57,666 nucleotides of DNA from Deltaproteobacteria bacterium (GCA_016218965.1 JACRCP010000008.1:1-57666); one strand, 5' to 3'. Positions 25,233 to 34,594 are shown, counted from the stretch's first letter. Program-made: numbers and translations. The notes: generated by a model not told the origin, from the sequence alone.

Positions 25233-26448
25233 GCCGGGCTCATATCACGCGCTCCTCACGTTCTCGGTGCTGGCGCTCCTGTGCGTCGGCGTCGTGATGG
25301 TCTACTCGTCGAGCGCGATGTTCGCCGAAAAGGAGAACGACACCGAGTTCTTCCTGAAGAAGCAGATGTTCTTCGCCCTCCTGGGCGTCGCCGCGATGGT
25401 AGCGGCAAAAAACGTGGACTACCGGCGGCTGCGCGTGCTGGCCTACCCGCTCCTAGCGCTGGCGTTCGTTGCACTGGTGGCGGTGCTGATCCCGAAGCTC
25501 GGCGCGCACATCAACGGGGCGCGCCGCTGGATCCGGCTGGGGCCGGTCCAGTTTCAGCCGGCCGAGTACGTGAAGCTGGCGCTCATCGTGTACCTCGCGT
25601 ACTCCCTTGCCCGCAAGCAGGAGAAGATCAAGTCGTTCACGGTCGGCTTCCTCCCGCACGTGATGCTGGTCGGGATGCTCTGCCTGTTGCTGCTCAGACA
25701 GCCCGACTTCGGGACCTCGGTAGTCCTGTTCTTCATCCTCTTCGCCATGCTCTTCGTGGCCGGGGCCAAGATCTCGTACCTTCTGGGGGCGATCATGGTG
25801 GCGGCGCCGTTTGCCTACCACGTGATCATGAGATCGGAATACCGCGCGAAACGCATGCTCGCCTTCCTGAACCCGTGGGAGCACCGCCGCACGATCGGGT
25901 ACCAGGTGACCGAGTCGCTGATGACCATCGGGTCCGGCGGGATGTGGGGGATGGGTCTGGGCGAGGGGAAACAGAAGCTGTTCTTCCTCCCGGCGGCGCA
26001 CACGGACTTCATTTTCGCAATCATAGGCGAGGAGTTCGGGTTTGCGGGAATCATCGGAGTGGCGCTCCTGTTCGTGCTGTTCGTGTACTCCGGGATCCAG
26101 ATCGCGATGCGCGCGGGCGACCTCTTCGGGATGTTCCTGGCGTTCGGGGTGACCGCGGCGATAGCCGCACAGGCGGTGGTGAACATGATGGTGGTCACCG
26201 GCCTGCTGCCGACGAAGGGGTTTACGCTCCCGTTCGTATCGTATGGCGGGTCGTCGTTGGTCATCACGATGGCCGGCGTGGGCCTGCTGCAAAGCGTGCA
26301 TGCGGTCAGGGGCACGCCGCCGCCCGTCGCGGCGGACGACGAGCTTCCGGCGCCGGTCGCCGCGCCGGCCGGTGCGAGCGCGCGGGTGTTGAGGCCGCTC
26401 CGGCGGCTCAGGTCCCTGATGCCGCGGGGCAGGAACAGGCGGAGATGA
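25225..26448 (+). CDS. ftsW: Lipid II polymerase FtsW (SEDS family)
   Basis: A 407-residue protein with about ten transmembrane helices that polymerises lipid II at the septum together with FtsI. Family marks include VYSSSAMFAE, NGARRWIRLG, FQPAEYVKLALI, NPWEHRRTIGYQ and the conserved SYGGSSL near the end. The GTG start at 25225 has GGGAGGG upstream and overlaps the murD end. The C-terminal ~45 residues form a basic Pro/Ala-rich cytoplasmic tail, longer than in E. coli. Confidence 0.94.
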   Translation: MHRPGSYHALLTFSVLALLCVGVVMVYSSSAMFAEKENDTEFFLKKQMFFALLGVAAMVAAKNVDYRRLRVLAYPLLALAFVALVAVLIPKLGAHINGARRWIRLGPVQFQPAEYVKLALIVYLAYSLARKQEKIKSFTVGFLPHVMLVGMLCLLLLRQPDFGTSVVLFFILFAMLFVAGAKISYLLGAIMVAAPFAYHVIMRSEYRAKRMLAFLNPWEHRRTIGYQVTESLMTIGSGGMWGMGLGEGKQKLFFLPAAHTDFIFAIIGEEFGFAGIIGVALLFVLFVYSGIQIAMRAGDLFGMFLAFGVTAAIAAQAVVNMMVVTGLLPTKGFTLPFVSYGGSSLVITMAGVGLLQSVHAVRGTPPPVAADDELPAPVAAPAGASARVLRPLRRLRSLMPRGRNRRR

Positions 26449-26452
26449 GCAG

Positions 26453-27550
26453 ATGAGGACCGGTGTCAAAATGCTTGTCGCGGGCGGCGGGACCGGAGGG
26501 CACCTCTTCCCCGGGGTGGCGATCGCCGAGGAACTTCTGTCGCGTGCGCCCGGAAACGCCGTGTCTTTCGCGGGCACCGAGCGGGGGCTTGAGGCCCGCC
26601 TCATTCCGCAGAAGGGGTACGCGCTCGATTTGATCCGCGTGCGGCCGCTCCGTGGACAGGGGTTCGGCGGGTTCATCCGGGGTCTCTTTGCGCTCCCGAT
26701 CTCGCTCATCGAGTCCGTTCGAATCCTCCGGGCCCGCCGGCCGGACATCGTCATCGGCGTCGGCGGTTATGCCTCGGGCCCGATGGTCATTGCCGCGTGG
26801 CTCATGAGGATCCACCGCGTGATCATGGAACAGAACACCATCCCGGGCACCACGAGCCGGCTGCTCGGCAGGTTCGCCGAGGCGGTCTTCATCGCGTTCG
26901 AGATCTCGGCGCGTTACTTCCCGCGGGGCAGTACGCACCTGCTCGGAAACCCCGTGCGGCGCACGCTTCTCGACAACTACATCCACAGCCGGGTTCCTAC
27001 GAGCGCGTTCACGCTTCTTGTCTTCGGCGGCTCGCAGGGGGCTCACGTTCTCAACACCTCGGTTGCCGACGCGGTCGAGTTGATGGGGCCCGAGCGGGAC
27101 GGGATGGCGCTCATCCACCAGACGGGGAAGGCGGACCTCGACGAGATCAAGGCGCGGTACCGGGCGCTGGGTTACGACGCGTTTGTGACGGAGTTCATCG
27201 ACGACATGTCGACGGCATACAAGCGGGCGGACCTCGTGATCTGCCGGGCGGGCGCGACGTCGGTCGCCGAGATGGGCGTGTGCAAGAAACCGTCAATTCT
27301 CGTCCCGTTCCCGTTCGCCACGGACGACCACCAGACCAAAAACGCCGAGGCCATGGCGGCCGCGGGCGCGGCCGTGGTCATCAGGCAGGAGAACCTGGGC
27401 GCCGAGTCGCTCCTGGCGACAATCCGAAGCCTCCGGGACAGCCCGGAAAAGCTGCGTGCGATGGAGCAGGCCGCGGGGACGTTCGGGCGCCCCGAGGCGG
27501 CGCGGGAAGTGGTGGATCTCTGTATTGAGATCGTGGAGGGGAAGGCATGA
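26453..27550 (+). CDS. murG: Lipid II synthase MurG (N-acetylglucosaminyltransferase)
   Basis: A 365-residue GT28-family enzyme that adds GlcNAc to lipid I on the inner face of the membrane. The N-terminal GGGTGGHLFPG loop, GVGGYASGP, EQNTIPG, FGGSQGA and the C-terminal donor-site RAGATSVAE and PFPFATDDHQTKNAE are all seen. GGAG lies eight bases before the ATG. Its stop overlaps the murC ATG (ATGA). Confidence 0.96.
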   Translation: MRTGVKMLVAGGGTGGHLFPGVAIAEELLSRAPGNAVSFAGTERGLEARLIPQKGYALDLIRVRPLRGQGFGGFIRGLFALPISLIESVRILRARRPDIVIGVGGYASGPMVIAAWLMRIHRVIMEQNTIPGTTSRLLGRFAEAVFIAFEISARYFPRGSTHLLGNPVRRTLLDNYIHSRVPTSAFTLLVFGGSQGAHVLNTSVADAVELMGPERDGMALIHQTGKADLDEIKARYRALGYDAFVTEFIDDMSTAYKRADLVICRAGATSVAEMGVCKKPSILVPFPFATDDHQTKNAEAMAAAGAAVVIRQENLGAESLLATIRSLRDSPEKLRAMEQAAGTFGRPEAAREVVDLCIEIVEGKA

Positions 27551-28941
27551 GTCTCTTTAGGAGCAGGGTCTGCCGGATCCACTTCGTGGGGATCGGCGGC
27601 ACGGGGATGAGCGGGATCGCCGAGGTGCTCGCCGCGATGGGCCACGCCGTGAGCGGTTCGGACCTTGCCTCAAACGACGCGACGCGCAGGCTCGTCTCGC
27701 TGGGCGTAGCCGTGCACAAGGGCCACGCGGCGGCAAACATCGCCGGCGCGGACGTGGTCGTGCGCTCGTCCGCGGTGACCGAGGACAACCCCGAGATCGC
27801 CGCCGCGCGCAAGGCGCGGATCACGGTGATACCCCGGGCCGAGATGCTCGCCGAGATCGCGCGCCTGAAATACAGCGTCCTCGTGGCGGGTGCGCACGGC
27901 AAGACCACGACCACCTCGCTCATCGCCGAGATCGCGTCGCACGCGGGCCTCGACCCGACCATCGTCATCGGCGGGCGCCTAAGAAGCCTCGGTGCCAACG
28001 CGCGGCTGGGGCAGGGAGAGTACCTCGTGGCCGAGGCCGACGAAAGCGACGGGTCGTTCCTGAAGCTCCTGCCGACCGTCGCGGTCGTGACGAACATTGA
28101 CCGGGAGCACCTGGATCACTACCAGACGCTCGGCAACGTCCTCGCGGCGTTCACGGAGTTCCTCAACAAGGTCCCGTTCTACGGGAAGGCGATAGTGTGC
28201 CTCGACTGTCCGCATGTTCAGGAGATCGTGCCGCGGATCGTGAAGGGCACCGTGACGTACGGCTTCTCGGCGCAGGCCGAGTACCGCGCAACGGACGTTC
28301 GGGCCGAGGGCGGCAGGCTGGAGTTCGCGGCCTGGCGGGGGCGAAAGCGGCTCGGGACGTTCTCGGTTGCGCTCACCGGCAGGCACAACGTCCTCAACTC
28401 GCTGGCGTCCATCGCCGCGGCCGAGGAGTTGGGGGTCGCGCCCGAGGTCGCGGCCGGGGCGCTGTCGGCGTTCAAAGGGATTCACAGGCGATATGAAATC
28501 GTCGGCGTCGAGGCGGGGGTCACGGTCGTCGACGACTACGGGCACCACCCGACCGAGATCCGGGCGACGCTTGCGGGGGCGCGCGAGGGCGCGGCCGGGA
28601 GGGTCGTCGTCGCCTTCCAACCGCACAGGCACACCCGCACGTTCCACCTTTTCGACGAGTTCGTCACGGCGTTCAATGACGCCGACGTTCTGCTGCTGGC
28701 CGACATCTATGCTGCGGGGGAAAGGCCCATCGAGGGCGTCAGCGCCAGGCGGTTGTGCGGGGCGATCGCCGAACACGGCCACGGAAACGTGCGGTACGTC
28801 GGAAGGCGCGAGCAGATCGCGGCGGAGCTGGCTGCGGTGGCCAAAAACGGTGACACCGTCCTGACGCTCGGGGCGGGCGATATCTGGAAGACCGGCCGCG
28901 AGCTTCTGGATCTGCTCCGCGCCGGCGGGAGGGGTGAGTAG
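27547..28941 (+). CDS. murC: UDP-MurNAc L-alanine ligase MurC
   Basis: A 464-residue enzyme that starts the peptide stem with L-Ala in the cytoplasm. HFVGIGGTGMSGIAEVL at the N-terminus is the MurC signature. It is followed by AGAHGKTTTTSLI (P-loop), EADESDGSF, TNIDREHLDHY, GRHNVLNSLA, DDYGHHPTEI and QPHRHTRT. It is translationally coupled to murG by an ATGA overlap. Confidence 0.96.
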   Translation: MSLFRSRVCRIHFVGIGGTGMSGIAEVLAAMGHAVSGSDLASNDATRRLVSLGVAVHKGHAAANIAGADVVVRSSAVTEDNPEIAAARKARITVIPRAEMLAEIARLKYSVLVAGAHGKTTTTSLIAEIASHAGLDPTIVIGGRLRSLGANARLGQGEYLVAEADESDGSFLKLLPTVAVVTNIDREHLDHYQTLGNVLAAFTEFLNKVPFYGKAIVCLDCPHVQEIVPRIVKGTVTYGFSAQAEYRATDVRAEGGRLEFAAWRGRKRLGTFSVALTGRHNVLNSLASIAAAEELGVAPEVAAGALSAFKGIHRRYEIVGVEAGVTVVDDYGHHPTEIRATLAGAREGAAGRVVVAFQPHRHTRTFHLFDEFVTAFNDADVLLLADIYAAGERPIEGVSARRLCGAIAEHGHGNVRYVGRREQIAAELAAVAKNGDTVLTLGAGDIWKTGRELLDLLRAGGRGE

Positions 28942-28942
28942 G

Positions 28943-29884
28943 ATGGAGCGGGGCATCATTGACACGATCAAGGGCGTGGCGCGCGGACAGTTCCTGGCGG
29001 GCGAGCCGCTTGAGCGGCACTGCTCGTTTCGGATCGGCGGGCCGGCAGATCTGTTCTTCGTCCCCGCCGGCCGCGAGGACTTCCTGGCGTCCTGGAAGGT
29101 CCTGGGGGCGGCGCGCGTGCAGTCCCTGGTGATCGGCAACGGGACGAACGTGCTGTTCGGCGACGCAGGCGTGCGGGGCGCCGTGCTCCGCCTCAAGGAC
29201 GGTTTCGACCACTTGCGTATTTCGGACATGGACGAGGCGAAAAAGACCGTGGTCCTCGAGGTCGGGGCGGGCGTGCCCCTTGCGAGGCTGCATCTGTTCG
29301 CCTCAAAGAAGGGGTTCTTGGGGACGGAGTTCACGTTCGGGATTCCCGGCACCGTCGGTGGGGCCATCTTCTGCAACGCGGGGACAAGGCTGGGCACGAT
29401 GAGCGGAATCGCAAGCGAGATCGAGGTCGCAGGACCGGACGGGAAGGCGCGGTGGCTCGGCGCCGCCGGGGCGGGGTTCGGGTACCGGACGTGCAGGCTC
29501 CTGCCCGGCTCGGCCGTCCTCGGCGCGCGCGTGGGCCTCGCCATCGGGGGGCGCGACGTCGCGACGACCGACGTCCGCGAGCTGAAGGCGTACCGGGCCA
29601 AGTGCCAGCCCCTCGGGCGCCCGTCCGCCGGGTCCGTCTTCAGGAACCCCGAGGGGGACTTCGCGGGGAGGCTCATAGAGGCGTCGGGGCTGAAGGGACT
29701 CCGGCTGGGCGGGGCCGAGGTCTCGCCTGTGCACGCCAACTTCATCGTGAACCGCGGGCGCGCCACCGCCGCGCAGGTGAAGAGACTCATGGAAATCGTC
29801 CGGGCCGAGGTCGAGCGCACGCAGAAGGTCCGTCTCGAGCCTGAGATTCACGTACTGGGGGATTTTTTGAAGGAGGAGCAGTGA
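28943..29884 (+). CDS. murB: UDP-N-acetylenolpyruvoylglucosamine reductase MurB
   Basis: A 313-residue FAD enzyme reducing UDP-GlcNAc-enolpyruvate with NADPH. CSFRIGGPADLFF, the FAD-binding GNGTNVLFGD, GIPGTVGGAIFCNAG and the catalytic SAGSVFRNP are present. The short form without the Tyr loop corresponds to type II MurB. ATG 28943 is preferred to a GTG at 28934 that overlaps murC; both are served by GGGAGG upstream. Confidence 0.95.
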   Translation: MERGIIDTIKGVARGQFLAGEPLERHCSFRIGGPADLFFVPAGREDFLASWKVLGAARVQSLVIGNGTNVLFGDAGVRGAVLRLKDGFDHLRISDMDEAKKTVVLEVGAGVPLARLHLFASKKGFLGTEFTFGIPGTVGGAIFCNAGTRLGTMSGIASEIEVAGPDGKARWLGAAGAGFGYRTCRLLPGSAVLGARVGLAIGGRDVATTDVRELKAYRAKCQPLGRPSAGSVFRNPEGDFAGRLIEASGLKGLRLGGAEVSPVHANFIVNRGRATAAQVKRLMEIVRAEVERTQKVRLEPEIHVLGDFLKEEQ

Positions 29885-29887
29885 ACC

Positions 29888-30997
29888 ATGGGACGGTTGA
29901 GGAAAAGATCAGAACTCGTGGTCGTCTTCGGGGGCCGCTCGGGCGAACACGAGGTCTCGCTCCGGTCGGCGGTGAGCATCCTTCGGTCGGCGTCGCCGAA
30001 GAGGTACCGTGTCACCCCGGTCGGCATCAGAAAAGACGGTACCTGGAGGGCGATGAGATCGGGCCCGGCGGCGCGGGTTCCTGTTGAGCGGCTGCCGTCC
30101 CTTGTTCTCTCGTCGGGCGCGCCGGCGGCGCTCGTGCCTTCGCGCGGCGGCGCACGGCTCGTCGATCTTCGCGCCGGGACGTCGATCTGCCGGCCCGGCG
30201 TGGTCTTTCCGGTTCTGCACGGGACGTACGGGGAGGACGGCACGATCCAGGGACTCCTTGAGATGTGCGGCGTGGCCTACGTCGGCGCCGGGGTGCTGGG
30301 TTCGTCGGTCGGGATGGACAAGGTGATCGCAAAACGCGTGATGCGCGACGCCGGATTGAACATAGTCCCGTTCGCGGTCTGGATGCGCGGCGGACCTCTG
30401 GCGCCCGTCGTGCGCGAGTCCGAACGCCGTTTCGGTTATCCCGTATTCGTCAAGCCCGCCAACATGGGCTCGTCCGTCGGCATCTCCAAGGCCGGGGGCC
30501 GGGCGGGGCTTCTGCGGGCGCTGCATGAAGCGGCTAGGTATGACGGGAAGGTCCTGGTCGAAAAGGCCATCGACGCCCGCGAGATCGAGTGCGCCGTTCT
30601 CGGGAACAGCAACGTCCGGGCGAGCGTCCCGGGTGAGGTGGTTCCGATAAACGACTTCTACGACTACGAGGCCAAATACCTGAAGGATGGATCAAAGACC
30701 GTCGTCCCGGCGCACCTGCCGTCCGCCGTGACGCGGCGCGTGAGGGAACTTGCGGTAAGGGCATTTCGGGCGCTCGCGTGCGAGGGGATGGCGCGTGCGG
30801 ACTTCTTTCTCGACCGGAGAAACGGGGCGCTCTATGTGAACGAGATCAACACGATTCCCGGGTTCACGTCGATCTCGATGTACCCCATGATGTGGCGGGC
30901 CGCAGGGATGACGTACTCGGCGTTGTTGGACCGGCTGGTGGCGTTGGGGATCGAACGGCACCGCGAGCGGATGAGAAACGTGACGGAGCACGGATAA
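29888..30997 (+). CDS. ddl: D-alanine--D-alanine ligase
   Basis: A 369-residue ATP-grasp enzyme forming D-Ala-D-Ala for MurF. FGGRSGEHEVSLRSA, HGTYGEDGTIQGLLE, VKPANMGSSVGISK, EIECAVLG and NEINTIPGFT are conserved. AAGGAGGAG precedes the ATG at 29888. Its place after murB and before ftsQ is the usual one in dcw clusters. Confidence 0.95.
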   Translation: MGRLRKRSELVVVFGGRSGEHEVSLRSAVSILRSASPKRYRVTPVGIRKDGTWRAMRSGPAARVPVERLPSLVLSSGAPAALVPSRGGARLVDLRAGTSICRPGVVFPVLHGTYGEDGTIQGLLEMCGVAYVGAGVLGSSVGMDKVIAKRVMRDAGLNIVPFAVWMRGGPLAPVVRESERRFGYPVFVKPANMGSSVGISKAGGRAGLLRALHEAARYDGKVLVEKAIDAREIECAVLGNSNVRASVPGEVVPINDFYDYEAKYLKDGSKTVVPAHLPSAVTRRVRELAVRAFRALACEGMARADFFLDRRNGALYVNEINTIPGFTSISMYPMMWRAAGMTYSALLDRLVALGIERHRERMRNVTEHG

Positions 30998-31000
30998 GGG

Positions 31001-31807
31001 ATGGGAAACAACAGGAGAAAAAAGGATCGTCGGCAGTCGCTCAGGGCCGCGGTGGTCAACACCGCCTGGTTCGTGAGGAGGACATGGATCTGGATGCTGC
31101 TGCCCGTCGTCCTCGCGGCGGCCGGGTACGGGTTCTATCGCGGGTACTGGTTCATCCACACGACGGAGTATTTCAGGATCGACGGCATCGACGTCACCGG
31201 ATGCAAACGGTCGCGGCCGCACGAGATCATCGAGCTCTCGGGGGTGAAGAAGGGAGAGAGCATTTTCGACAAGGACATCAAGGTGATGGCGGACCTGGTG
31301 TACGCCCACCCGTGGGTGGCGGGCGTGAAGGTCAGCCGGAAGCTCCCGCGCACCATATTGATTGAGGTGGCCGAGCGCGAACCCGCCGTTCTGGTCGCGA
31401 TGCAGGCCGTGTACATGGCCGATCGCGATGGCCGAGTGTTCAAACGCGTGGTGTCGCACGACGACGTCAGGCTGCCGGTCGTCACGGGGATCTCGCGCGA
31501 CGACTATCTCAATGCCGAGGAGCGGTCGCGTTCGCTCATCCGGACGGCCATCGATCTCGCCGACGAGTTCGCCCGGCAAAAGGTCGGGAAGGAAATCTCC
31601 GAGATTCGCGTCGATCCGGTCGAGGGTTGCACCGTGTTCACGGCCGACCGGGCCATGGAGGTCCGGTTCGGCCGCGGGCGGTTCGCCGAGCGGACAGCCC
31701 TTTTGCGCGACGTGCTGTTCGAGTCGGCCAGAAGGGGCTGGCAGCCGGCGGCGATTCACCTCGACAACGACTTCAGGACCGATTGGGTGGCGGTTAGGCT
31801 TCAGTGA
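31001..31807 (+). CDS. ftsQ: Cell division protein FtsQ
   Basis: A 268-residue bitopic membrane protein: basic cytoplasmic N-terminus, one transmembrane helix (about 30-50), then a POTRA domain (about 57-130, FRIDGIDVTGCKRSRPHEI to RKLPRTILIEVAEREP) and a beta domain. FtsQ recruits FtsL/FtsB and controls FtsWI. Only a weak AAGGG precedes the ATG, so translation may depend on coupling to ddl three bases upstream. Its stop codon lies inside the first unit of a heptamer array. Confidence 0.9.
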   Translation: MGNNRRKKDRRQSLRAAVVNTAWFVRRTWIWMLLPVVLAAAGYGFYRGYWFIHTTEYFRIDGIDVTGCKRSRPHEIIELSGVKKGESIFDKDIKVMADLVYAHPWVAGVKVSRKLPRTILIEVAEREPAVLVAMQAVYMADRDGRVFKRVVSHDDVRLPVVTGISRDDYLNAEERSRSLIRTAIDLADEFARQKVGKEISEIRVDPVEGCTVFTADRAMEVRFGRGRFAERTALLRDVLFESARRGWQPAAIHLDNDFRTDWVAVRLQ

Positions 31808-31838
31808 GACGTGAGAGGTGGAAAGTGAGAAGTCAGAG
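31804..31838. repeat. Heptamer tandem array, family GTGAGAA
   Basis: Five 7-bp units: GTGAGAC, GTGAGAG, GTGGAAA, GTGAGAA, GTCAGAG. The ftsQ stop codon (31805-31807) is inside the first unit. It continues into hairpin repeat copy E, as the array after mraY does into copy D. Confidence 0.88.
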
Positions 31839-31873
31839 ACGAGGCCCCCGGCGGGCTTGTCCCGCCGGAGCCG
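31836..31873 (+). repeat. GC hairpin repeat, copy E
   Basis: Same composite as copy D at 23741: GAGACGAGG, a CCGGCGGG/CCCGCCGG stem with a CTTGT loop, then AGCCG. The two copies differ at only a few bases. Confidence 0.85.
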
Positions 31874-31965
31874 ACGAAAGGGGCGGTGAGTGAAGAACGG
31901 CGGGATGCAACAATGGCAGCCACCGATCCTGAAAGGGTCGTGGAGAATAGACACCTCTGGCAACC

Positions 31966-31981
31966 AACGTTTTCAAACGTT
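31966..31981. promoter_or_regulatory. Palindrome AACGTTTTCAAACGTT before ftsA
   Basis: Seven-base arms with a two-base centre, immediately upstream of the GGGAGGAG ribosome site of ftsA. A second possible pairing (TTTCAAA with TTTGAAA) lies within the same stretch. It could be an operator or a leader hairpin affecting ftsA translation. Confidence 0.45.
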
Positions 31982-32001
31982 TTTTGAAAGGGAGGAGCAA
32001 G

Positions 32002-33231
32002 ATGGCCAAGCGTGAAGAACTGATCGTAGGGCTCGACATCGGCACGACCAAGATATGCGCCGTTGTCGGGGAGACCACGGCCGAGGGGATCGACGTGATC
32101 GGCGTCGGGACCAGCCCAAGCCGCGGCCTCCGGAAGGGCGTGGTGGTCAACATCGACCACACGGTCAACGGGATCGTCAAGGCCATCGAGGAGGCCGAGC
32201 TGATGGCCGGGTGCGAGATCACCAACGTCTACTCGGGGATAGCCGGCAGCCACATCCGCGGGATCAACTCCCGCGGGATGGTGGCGGTCAAGGACAAGGA
32301 GGTCGAGCGCTACGACATCGACCGCGTGATCGACGCGGCAAAGGCCATCCCGCTCCCGACCGACCGTGAGATCATCCACATACTGCCGCAGGAGTACATC
32401 ATCGACGAGCAGGACGGGATCAAGGAGCCGCTCGGGATGGCCGGTGTCAGGCTCGAGGCCAAGGTCCACATCGTGACCGGCGCCGTCTCGGCGGCGCAGA
32501 ACCTCGTGACCTGCGCCAACAAGGCCGGCCTCCAGGTCGAGTCCATCGTGCTCCAGCCGCTTGCGTCGGCCGTGGCGGTGCTGTCGGAGGACGAGAAGGA
32601 GCTGGGCGTCGCGCTGGTCGATGTCGGCGGCGGCACGGCCGACATCGCGGTCTTTTCGGACGGGAGCATCGTCCACACGAGTGTGATACCGTTGGGCGGA
32701 AACCACATCACCAACGACATCGCGGTGGGCCTGCGGACGCCGGCTGACGAGGCCGAAAAGATCAAGATCAAGTACGGCTGCGCGATGACCTCGATGGTAA
32801 GCAAAGAAGAGAACATCGAGGTGCCCTCGGTGGGCGGCCGCCAGCCCCGCGTGCTCTCGCGCCAGATCCTGGCCGAGATCATCGAGCCCCGGGTCGAGGA
32901 GATATTCCAGCTTACGCACACCGAGATCCAGAAGTCGGGGTACGAGGAGCTTCTGGCCTCGGGGGTCGTCATCACCGGCGGCTCGACTCTCATGGAGGGG
33001 ATGCCGGAGATGGCCGAGGAGGTGCTCGGGATGCCGGTACGGCGCGGCTACCCGCAGGGCGTGGGCGGGCTGACCGACGTCGTGAAGTCGCCCGCGTACT
33101 CGACCGGCGTGGGGTTGGTGCTGCACGGGTTGAAGCGCACCGACGACATGCGCTGGAAGCGGAAGAACAACGGGCGTTTCGGCGCCGTGTTCGCCAGAAT
33201 ATGGGACTGGATCGTCGCCAACATCGTTTGA
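32002..33231 (+). CDS. ftsA: Cell division protein FtsA
   Basis: A 409-residue actin-fold ATPase that tethers FtsZ filaments to the membrane. GLDIGTTKICAVVG (phosphate 1), VDVGGGTADIAVF (phosphate 2), GGSTLMEGMPEMAE (adenosine region) and a C-terminal amphipathic helix FARIWDWIVANIV for membrane binding are visible. ATG 32002 is preferred to an in-frame start at 31984 because GGGAGGAG precedes it. It is separated from ftsQ by repeat DNA, so it may have its own promoter. Confidence 0.96.
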   Translation: MAKREELIVGLDIGTTKICAVVGETTAEGIDVIGVGTSPSRGLRKGVVVNIDHTVNGIVKAIEEAELMAGCEITNVYSGIAGSHIRGINSRGMVAVKDKEVERYDIDRVIDAAKAIPLPTDREIIHILPQEYIIDEQDGIKEPLGMAGVRLEAKVHIVTGAVSAAQNLVTCANKAGLQVESIVLQPLASAVAVLSEDEKELGVALVDVGGGTADIAVFSDGSIVHTSVIPLGGNHITNDIAVGLRTPADEAEKIKIKYGCAMTSMVSKEENIEVPSVGGRQPRVLSRQILAEIIEPRVEEIFQLTHTEIQKSGYEELLASGVVITGGSTLMEGMPEMAEEVLGMPVRRGYPQGVGGLTDVVKSPAYSTGVGLVLHGLKRTDDMRWKRKNNGRFGAVFARIWDWIVANIV

Positions 33232-33265
33232 GCGTGCCGCAACCGAACCAACCACGGAGGACAAC

Positions 33266-34456
33266 ATGATACGCATAGTCGAGGACTTAAGGAGGCCGGC
33301 GAGAATAAAGGTGGCCGGCGTCGGCGGCGGCGGGTGCAACGCCATCAACACGATGATCCAGGCGGGACTCGAGGGCGTCGATTTCGTCGCCGCCAACACC
33401 GACGTGCAGTGCCTCGAGAACCACCTGGCGCAGTTCAAGGTCCAGCTTGGCCCCACGCTCACCAAGGGGCTGGGGGCCGGCGCCAACCCCGAGATCGGCC
33501 GGCAGGCGGCGCTCGAGGTCCAGGAGGCCATAGGCGAGGCCGTGGGCGAGGCCGACATGGTCTTTGTGACGGCGGGGATGGGGGGCGGAACGGGGACCGG
33601 CGCCGCGCCGATTCTGGCCAACGTCGCCCGCTCGATGGGCATCCTGACCGTAGGCGTCGTGACCAAGCCGTTCGACTTCGAGGGGAAGCGCCGCATGAGG
33701 CAGGCGACCGAGGGGATCGCCGAGCTCAAGGACGCCGTCGACACGCTCATCATCATTCCCAACCAGCGGCTCCTTTCCATCGCCGACGAGGCCATGCCGC
33801 TCCTGGTCGCGTTCAAGAAGGTCGACGAGGTGCTGCTGAACGCGGTGCAGGGGGTCTCGGACCTCATCAACGTCAACGGCCTTGTGAACCTCGACTTCGC
33901 CGACGTGAAGGCCATCATGTCGAACCAGGGCCTGGCACTCATGGGGACCGGGCGGGGTTCGGGGGCCAAGAAGGCCACCGAGGCGGCGCGCGCCGCGGTG
34001 ACGAGCCCGCTTTTGGACGACATCGAGATCGACGGCGCGACCGGCGTCCTAATGAACATCACCGGCGGGCTCGATCTTTCGCTCCGCGATGTGGACGACG
34101 CGTGCAGTTGCATCCGCGAGGCCGCGCACCCCGACGCCAACATCATCTTCGGCGCCGTGATAGACGAGCGCCTGAAAGACGAGTTCAAGATCACCGTCAT
34201 CGCCACCGGGTTCGACCGGAGCCAGCAGGCGCGCCGAGAGGTCATAGCGCGGGCGGGCGGCGAAAACCGCGACCGGCCGACGTACATCCGGATGAAAAAA
34301 TCCGAGGTCCGCGCCGCGGCGGCGCCGCAGGAGGTCAAGGAGGAGGAAAAGTTCGCGCGAATCCTAAAGGAACTCTCCGGCGCCGGCGTCGAGGCCGAAA
34401 ACGAATACGACATCCCCACGTACCTGCGCAAGACCAACGAAGGAGGGTCGCCGTAG
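33266..34456 (+). CDS. ftsZ: Cell division GTPase FtsZ
   Basis: A 396-residue tubulin homologue forming the Z ring. GVGGGGCNAIN, AANTDVQCL, the GTP-binding GGGTGTGAAP, NVDFADVK-like NLDFADVKAIM and a C-terminal conserved peptide ending NEYDIPTYLRK are all present. The C-terminal peptide is the FtsA-binding site. CGGAGGA precedes the ATG. It is the last gene of the dcw cluster and is followed by 463 bases of repeat-rich non-coding DNA. Confidence 0.97.
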   Translation: MIRIVEDLRRPARIKVAGVGGGGCNAINTMIQAGLEGVDFVAANTDVQCLENHLAQFKVQLGPTLTKGLGAGANPEIGRQAALEVQEAIGEAVGEADMVFVTAGMGGGTGTGAAPILANVARSMGILTVGVVTKPFDFEGKRRMRQATEGIAELKDAVDTLIIIPNQRLLSIADEAMPLLVAFKKVDEVLLNAVQGVSDLINVNGLVNLDFADVKAIMSNQGLALMGTGRGSGAKKATEAARAAVTSPLLDDIEIDGATGVLMNITGGLDLSLRDVDDACSCIREAAHPDANIIFGAVIDERLKDEFKITVIATGFDRSQQARREVIARAGGENRDRPTYIRMKKSEVRAAAAPQEVKEEEKFARILKELSGAGVEAENEYDIPTYLRKTNEGGSP

Positions 34457-34479
34457 GAAGGCGACAGACGGCAGGCGGT

Positions 34480-34510
34480 GGCCCCCGGCGGGCTTGTCCC
34501 GCCGGCGCCG
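34480..34510 (+). repeat. GC hairpin repeat, copy F
   Basis: Core stem CCGGCGGG/CCCGCCGG with a CTTGT loop, as in copies D and E, but without a preceding GTGAGAA heptamer array. Confidence 0.8.
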
Positions 34511-34594
34511 TCGATTGAGTAAGGAGTCGGGGACACGACAAGGCACCACCCAATCGACGGCTTGCATGACGCACCGAGCGGCGTTTTGGAGTGC

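Noticed and set aside
23741..34510. The GC hairpin repeats as intrinsic terminators
   Set aside because: They lack T-tracts and lie inside the dcw cluster, where termination would cut off essential downstream genes.
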